From NCBI GenBank assembly GCA_963729875.1, contig CAVSPR010000009.1, forward strand, positions 248,001 to 312,000: a stretch of 64,000 nt of DNA. Direction: 5' to 3'. The notes under the pieces are model-generated. The model saw nothing but the letters and a program-made list of their open reading frames with translations. It did no database searches and was not told the origin of the DNA. Numbering within the stretch: position 1 is the first letter of the stretch; each line of letters begins with the position of its first letter. The DNA comes from DATBSL01 sp963729875. Its GTDB lineage: Bacteria > Acidobacteriota > Vicinamibacteria > Fen-336. Made by a program: the position numbers and the translations under genes. This document shows positions 59,658-64,000 of this stretch, piece by piece.

Positions 59658-60032
59658 GTGGTCTTCGCCCCGTCTTCGCGCGAGCGCATCCTCTTCGTCT
59701 GCACGGCCAACATCGACCGGAGCCGGACGGCCGAGGACCTCTACCGCGACGACGAGCGCTACGAGGTCCGCTCCGCGGGGGTCGCGTCCTTCGCCACCGT
59801 GCCCCTCACCCGCGACCTCCTCCTCTGGGCCGACCGGGTGTTCGTGATGAACGAGCGCGAGGACCAGCACCGCACGCTCATCCGCGTCCGCTTCCCCGAC
59901 GTGGACCGGCCGGTGGTGGACCTCGACATCGAGGACCGCTGGCCCCGGGGCGACCCCGAGCTCGTCGCCCTCGTCCTGCGCCGCCTGCGGCCGCACCTCG
60001 GCCCCCCGCGCCCGGGCGGGGGAGGCGCATAA
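59658..60032 (+). CDS. Predicted low-molecular-weight protein tyrosine phosphatase-like protein
   Basis: A 124-residue protein. Near the N-terminus is FVCTANIDRSRTAEDLY, with the Cys-x5-Arg phosphate loop (CTANIDRS) of low-molecular-weight tyrosine phosphatases. Later VRSAGV and the tail RVRFPDVDRPVVDLDIEDRW, abridged as FPDVDRPVVDLDI, fit the short COG4551-like group. I choose GTG 59658 because a TACAAT -10 ends 8 nt before it; the in-frame GTG at 59625 is the alternative. The protein may dephosphorylate a partner. It precedes tRNA-Ser. Confidence 0.75.
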   Translation: MVFAPSSRERILFVCTANIDRSRTAEDLYRDDERYEVRSAGVASFATVPLTRDLLLWADRVFVMNEREDQHRTLIRVRFPDVDRPVVDLDIEDRWPRGDPELVALVLRRLRPHLGPPRPGGGGA

Positions 60033-60050
60033 TGGCGGCAGGCCGACCGC

Positions 60051-60139
60051 GGAGGGCTAGTCCTAACTGGTAAGGCAGGAGCCTTGAAAGCTCCCGGGCC
60101 TCACGGCCCTTGGGGGTTCGAGTCCCCCGCCCTCCGCCA
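60051..60139 (+). tRNA. tRNA-Ser (anticodon UGA)
   Basis: An 89-nt tRNA including an encoded CCA. The acceptor stem pairs GGAGGGC with GCCCTCC, the anticodon stem GGAGC/GCTCC holds loop CTTGAAA with anticodon TGA at 60085-60087, and the T-loop is GGTTCGAGTCC. The long variable arm (near GGGCCTCACGGCCC) is typical of serine tRNAs. Confidence 0.95.
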
Positions 60140-60151
60140 CTCCCCTTGATT

Positions 60152-60170
60152 TTCCCCCGCCACGGGGGAA
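60152..60170 (+). terminator. Hairpin after tRNA-Ser
   Basis: TTCCCCCG, loop CCA, CGGGGGAA: an 8-bp perfect stem 12 nt after the tRNA. No T-run follows, so termination is likely but not certain. Confidence 0.4.
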
Positions 60171-60230
60171 GAATCCCCCCGAAATCCACGCGAGGACTCG
60201 GGCTCGAAGAGCCCTTCGCGCCAAGCAATC

Positions 60231-60236
60231 AGGAGG
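60231..60236 (+). promoter_or_regulatory. Ribosome binding site of the TonB-dependent receptor
   Basis: AGGAGG, 9 nt before the ATG at 60246. Confidence 0.7.
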
Positions 60237-60245
60237 AGCCGAACC

Positions 60246-63048
60246 ATGCGCTTGCTCCGTACCCTTTCCCTTCTTCTCGTGGCGGCGCTCGCACTGGGCG
60301 TCGTCGCGCACGCCCAGGAGACCGGATCCATCTCCGGCGTCGTCAAGGACGCCCAGGGCGGCGTCCTGCCCGGGGTGACCGTGAAGGTCTCCGGGCCCCT
60401 GCTCCCCGCCGGCCGCGAGGCCGTCACCACGGCCACCGGCAACTACCTCTTCCTCCGGCCTGCTGCCCGGCACCTACAAGGTCGAGGCCACGATGACCGG
60501 CCTGGGCAAGACCGCGGCCGAGGTCCGGGTCCACGTGGACGTGGACGCCCAGGTGAACCTCGTGCTGAGCCCGACCGCGACCGAGGAGATCACGGTCCTC
60601 GCCCAGACGGAGGCGGTGGACCTCAAGAAGACCGAGGTCAACTTCAACTACACCGCCGACAACACGAAGAACCTGCCGCTCGGCCGCTCGTACAGCGGGC
60701 TCTTCCAGCTCATCCCCGGCGTCGCCCAGAACAACAGCTATCGGTCCCGCCGCGGGCGGCAGCCGCCAGGACAACGTGTACCTGATGGACGGCGTCAACA
60801 TCTCGAACCCCGGCTTCGGCTACCTCGAGACCGAGGTGAACGAGCTGGACATCGCCGAGTTCAACGTCAAGCGCGGCGCGATCAGCGCGGAGTTCGGCCG
60901 CGCGGCGGGCATCGTGACGAACGCGGTGAGCAAGTCGGGCACGAACACCTTCTCCGGCAGCGCCCGCATCCAGTACCAGCCGGAGTCCTTCATGAGCGAT
61001 CCCGACGACCCGGCGTTCGGCGTGCAGCCCACGGACGTCTTCAACCCGGCGATCGGGCTCGGCGGGCCGATCGTCAAGGACAAGGTGTTCTTCTACGCCT
61101 CGGCCCAGTACCAGAAGATGACCCGGGGCGACCGCGTGAACAAGTTCGGCACGCCGCTGCCCGACCTCGTCAGCTCCACGCAGGAGTACTACGGCAAGAT
61201 CACGTCCACCCCGACCCCGAAGCACCTGATCGCGGCGAGCTACCGCTACCGGCCGACCGACTCCGAGGGCAACAACGTCGGCTCCGGCTATTCGCCGACC
61301 GTGGCCACCACGGACGAGGCCCGGGCCCACATCGCGACCGCGGCCTGGTCGTTCTTCGCGACCAGCCGCACCACCTTCGACCTGAAGTTCCTCTACATGA
61401 AGGACGACAACAGCTCCAACCCCGACACCCTCCTCGGCTACCTGCCCACCTGGGACAACAACAACATCGCCCGCGATGGGCCAGTACACCGACCCGAACC
61501 AGGCGAACCTCGACGTCGGCGGCTACCAGTACACGAACCGCCAGGACTACCGGCGCAACGAGGTCAAGGGCTCGATCAGCCAGTACTTCGACCTCGGGAG
61601 CACGGGCCACCAGCTCAAGGCCGGCGTCGGCTACACGTTCGGCGAGGAGGACCTCAACCGTCTCACCAACGGCTGGGGCCAGATCTCGCGGATCACCGCC
61701 GCCGTGCCCTACTACCGGGCCCGCTACTACTTCGAGCAGCCCTCGCAGATCGGCCAGGGCCGCACCTGGTCGCTCTTCGTCCAGGACACGATGACGGTCG
61801 GCTCGCGGCTGACCCTGAACCTCGGCCTCCTGACGAACTCGGACGCCTACTCGCAGGACCTGCCCGAACAGCGGCGGCTGCCCGGTGCCGGCGAACACCC
61901 CGAGCGGCGTGGGGAGCGGCACCGCGGTCTTCGAGTCGGACGGCGACCGCTGCACGTTCGTCAAGTTCGGCTTCGGCGACGAGCTCCAGCCGCGCCTGGG
62001 CGTGAACTTCAACGTCCGCCAGGGCAAGGGCGACAAGGTCTACGCGAACTGGGGCCGCTACTACAACATGGACCAGCAGTCGTCCGGCCGCTCGCTCGCG
62101 CCGCGGCGCATCTACCAGTACGAGGCCCGCTACAACGTCGCGACGGGCGCGCTCATCTCCGACCTGCCGCGCGCCGCGACGACGGGCAAGCTGATCGACC
62201 CCGACCTCAAGCCCACCTACAACGACGAGTGGCTGGCGGGCTACGCGACGCCGATCGGCGGCCAGTGGAGCCTGGACCTCTTCTACATGAACCGCAACAC
62301 CCACAACTTCATCGAGGACGTGCCCTCGGTCTACCCGTCCACCGGCCCCTACGCCGCGGCCAACCTGCCCTGCACGATCTTCGAGGCCTGTCGAGGGCAG
62401 GAGGCCCAGCGGAAGTACCAGGCGGCTACGGTCGAGGTGAACCGCCGCTTCGCCAACAGGTGGAGCGCCAACGTCAGCTACACCTGGAGCCAGTTCGAGG
62501 GGAACATCGACTACGACTACGGGGGCGGGACCCGGTCTTCAACACCTCGTCCATCTGGCAGGACGGCCCCGGGACGTTCGTCGGGGACCAGTACCGCTAC
62601 GGCCCCCTGCGCGAGGACCGGCCGCACGTCTTCAAGGTCTTCGCCAACTGGGAGCCGATCGGCAACCTGATGCTCGGCGGCTACCTCCGCGTCCAGAGCG
62701 GCACGCCGTGGCAGGCCCGCGGCCAGGACTCGCAGGGCGGCTCGGCGCTCTTCTACCTCGAGCCGGCGGGCTCGCACCGCAACCCCACCTGGACGAACTT
62801 CGACTTCCTCGCGTCCTACCGCTTCAAGCTCTCGGACCGGACCGGGCCTGGTCATCGAGGCGCGCGCCTTCAACCTGTTCAACAGCCAGACGCAGCTCTC
62901 CACGGACTCGGTGAAGTACACCGACTTCAAGAGCCTGCCGGTGGCTCCGTTCATCACCGAGGGGACGATCCTCAACTCGTTCTTCGGCACGGCCAACTCG
63001 TACGCGGCCGGGCGGCGGGTCGTCCTCGCGGCCCGGCTCGACTTCTAG
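60246..63048 (+). CDS. TonB-dependent receptor, Oar-like (six frame breaks, likely sequence errors)
   Basis: About 932 residues after correction. Signal peptide (LSLLLVAALALGVVAHAQ), an N-terminal carboxypeptidase-regulatory-like domain (GSISGVVKDAQGGVLPGVTV), a plug domain (YLMDGVNISNP, FNVKRGAISAEFGRA) and a beta-barrel ending RVVLAARLDF. It would import a substrate across the outer membrane with TonB; substrate unknown. Frames change at about 60455, 60748, 61480, 61882, 62530 and 62845, five by one extra base and one by a missing G. The protein text is continuous across all of them, so I treat the gene as intact in the organism. The terminator at 63067 follows the stop. Confidence 0.85.
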
Positions 63049-63066
63049 CTCGACCCGGCGTCCTTG

Positions 63067-63107
63067 CGGCCCGGCGGTCCTCGCGACCGCCGGGCCGTTT
63101 TCTTTCT
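63067..63107. terminator. Rho-independent terminator between convergent genes
   Basis: A 13-bp perfect stem (63067-63079 with 63085-63097), 5-nt loop CTCGC, then TTTTCTTTCT on the + strand (63098-63107). It ends the TonB receptor transcript and sits next to the 3' end of the convergent TPR gene. Confidence 0.9.
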
Positions 63108-63113
63108 GCGGCG

Positions 63114-64000
63114 TCAGCGCGCCCGGTCGAGCGCCTCGAGCAGGCCGCGCGCCTGCGGGTAGTCGGGCTGCAGCCGGAGGGCCTCGCGAGCGAGGGCCCG
63201 CGCCGCGTCGAGCCGGCCGTCCTGCGCCTCCAGCACCGCGAGGTTGAGGGCGGTGCTCGCGCTCGCGGGGTCGAGGCGGCGGGCCTCCTCGAGCTCGGGC
63301 CGGGCCTCGGACGGGCGGCCGAGCATGGCGAGGGCGAGACCCTTCTTCTCGCGCAGGGCCGCCACGTCGCGGGTCCTGCGCGATGCCCCGGTCGAGGAAG
63401 CGCAGCGCGAGGTCGGGCCGGCGCAGCTGCAGCGCCGTGTTGCCGACGACGAGGAGGCTCGCGGCATCGGTCCGCGGTGGCAGCGAGAGCCGCTCGAGCC
63501 GAGCCGCCGCCTCCCCGGGCCGCCCGGCGGCGGCGAGGGCCTGGACGAGCGTGAAGCCCGCGGTCTCGGGGCGGAAGCCGGCGTCGAGCGCGGCCTCGAG
63601 GTGGGGGATGGCCTCGGCCGCCCGGCCGGCGTCGAAGAGCGCCCGCCCGAGGGCGAGGCGGGTTTCCGCGCGCGAGGGGTCGAGCGCGAGCGAGCGCTCG
63701 AGGAGCTGCGTCGCGGCCGCGGCCTCCCGGTTCTCGTCGAGAGCCTGGCCGAGCCGCAGCAGGAGCCGCGCGGGCTCGGGGTGCGCGGCTTCGGCCGCGG
63801 GCAGACGGCGGAGGGCCTCGGCGCCCTGGCTGTTGTCCACGAGCCAGAGCAGCATGACCGTGCGCTCCTCCGACCGGCCGTCGTCCAGGCGGTGCGGCCA
63901 GAGGGCGAGGGCGAAGAGAACGGCGAGCGCGGCCGCGTACGCCGCCAGCCGACGGGTGGCGCGCCCGCGGATCGCCTCGACCACCCGCACCAGGCCGAAG
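63114..64000 (-). CDS. TPR-repeat protein, possibly the C-terminus of a membrane glycosyltransferase; runs off the window
   Basis: About 295 visible residues; the frame is open to the window edge, with a possible GTG start at 63990. A transmembrane helix (RLAAYAAALAVLFALALWP) is followed by TPR repeats (LLLRLGQALDENREAAAATQ and later ALNLAVLEAQDGRLDAARAL). The text FGLVRVVEAIRGR before the helix resembles the end of GT39-type mannosyltransferases with a TPR tail, which would place its N-terminus outside the window. The frame breaks at about 63375 near CCTGCGCG; one base fewer restores RDVAALREKKGLALA. Confidence 0.72.
   Translation of the reverse strand, partial: SAWCGWSRRSAGAPPVGWRRTRPRSPFSSPSPSGRTAWTTAGRRSARSCCSGSWTTARAPRPSAVCPRPKPRTPSPRGSCCGSARLSTRTGRPRPRRSSSSARSRSTPRARKPASPSGGRSSTPAGRPRPSPTSRPRSTPASAPRPRASRSSRPSPPPGGPGRRRLGSSGSRCHRGPMPRASSSSATRRCSCAGPTSRCASSTGASRRTRDVAALREKKGLALAMLGRPSEARPELEEARRLDPASASTALNLAVLEAQDGRLDAARALAREALRLQPDYPQARGLLEALDRAR

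Overview
The window is about 70% GC, densely packed, and has no complete mobile element. I read it as an Acidobacteriota-like bacterium. Supporting signs are an Oar-type TonB-dependent receptor with an N-terminal carboxypeptidase-regulatory domain, tandem secreted amidohydrolases and a matrixin-like protease with accessory domains. This is inference from gene content; no rRNA is present to confirm it.

Region 1 (1-19334, + strand) is a modular type I polyketide synthase. The tail of one module is followed by four complete single-module proteins, each KS-AT-KR-ACP, joined by 4-nt overlaps or a 3-nt gap. All intact AT domains carry the malonyl-type HAFH motif. I see no DH, ER or thioesterase. 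The last module has a degenerate, half-deleted AT. Region 2 (19619-22933, + strand) holds a secreted beta-propeller-like protein and two alpha/beta-hydrolases of the kind found beside exosortase/PEP-CTERM polysaccharide loci; both lack the usual nucleophile serine.

Region 3 (22940-39294, - strand) is a 15-gene, translationally coupled exopolysaccharide operon read from a good promoter at 39389-39417. In transcription order it encodes a Wza-like export protein, a ComB-like phosphatase, a chain-length protein, a P-loop-degenerate CpsD-like protein, an initiating sugar transferase, an O-antigen polymerase-like protein, a NodB deacetylase, a MurJ/MviN-type flippase, two more NodB deacetylases, a GT2, three GT4 glycosyltransferases and a sugar epimerase. 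Around it lie an MsbA-type ABC exporter (-) and, divergently, an outer-membrane barrel, a lipoprotein, an SGNH hydrolase and a matrixin-like protease (41463-46454). The gene set matches exosortase-A-type EPS loci, but I find no exosortase or PEP-CTERM protein here.

Region 4 (46455-52886) is housekeeping: a transposase remnant, polA, a Phd/RelE-type toxin-antitoxin pair with an operator-like inverted repeat, an FmdB zinc ribbon, galU and serS. galU makes UDP-glucose and may feed the EPS pathway. Region 5 (52873-64000) holds a polytopic membrane protein and two amidohydrolase genes in one operon, a GAF protein, a tyrosine-phosphatase-like protein, tRNA-Ser(UGA), a TonB-dependent receptor, a strong terminator, and a TPR protein running off the window end.

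Seventeen probable single-base indels break reading frames: 5 in the first 52.8 kb and 12 in the last 11 kb. The protein sequence resumes in another frame each time, so I read most as assembly errors and describe genes as frame-corrected. Several genes have a -10 hexamer only 8-9 nt before the start codon, which suggests leaderless transcripts.
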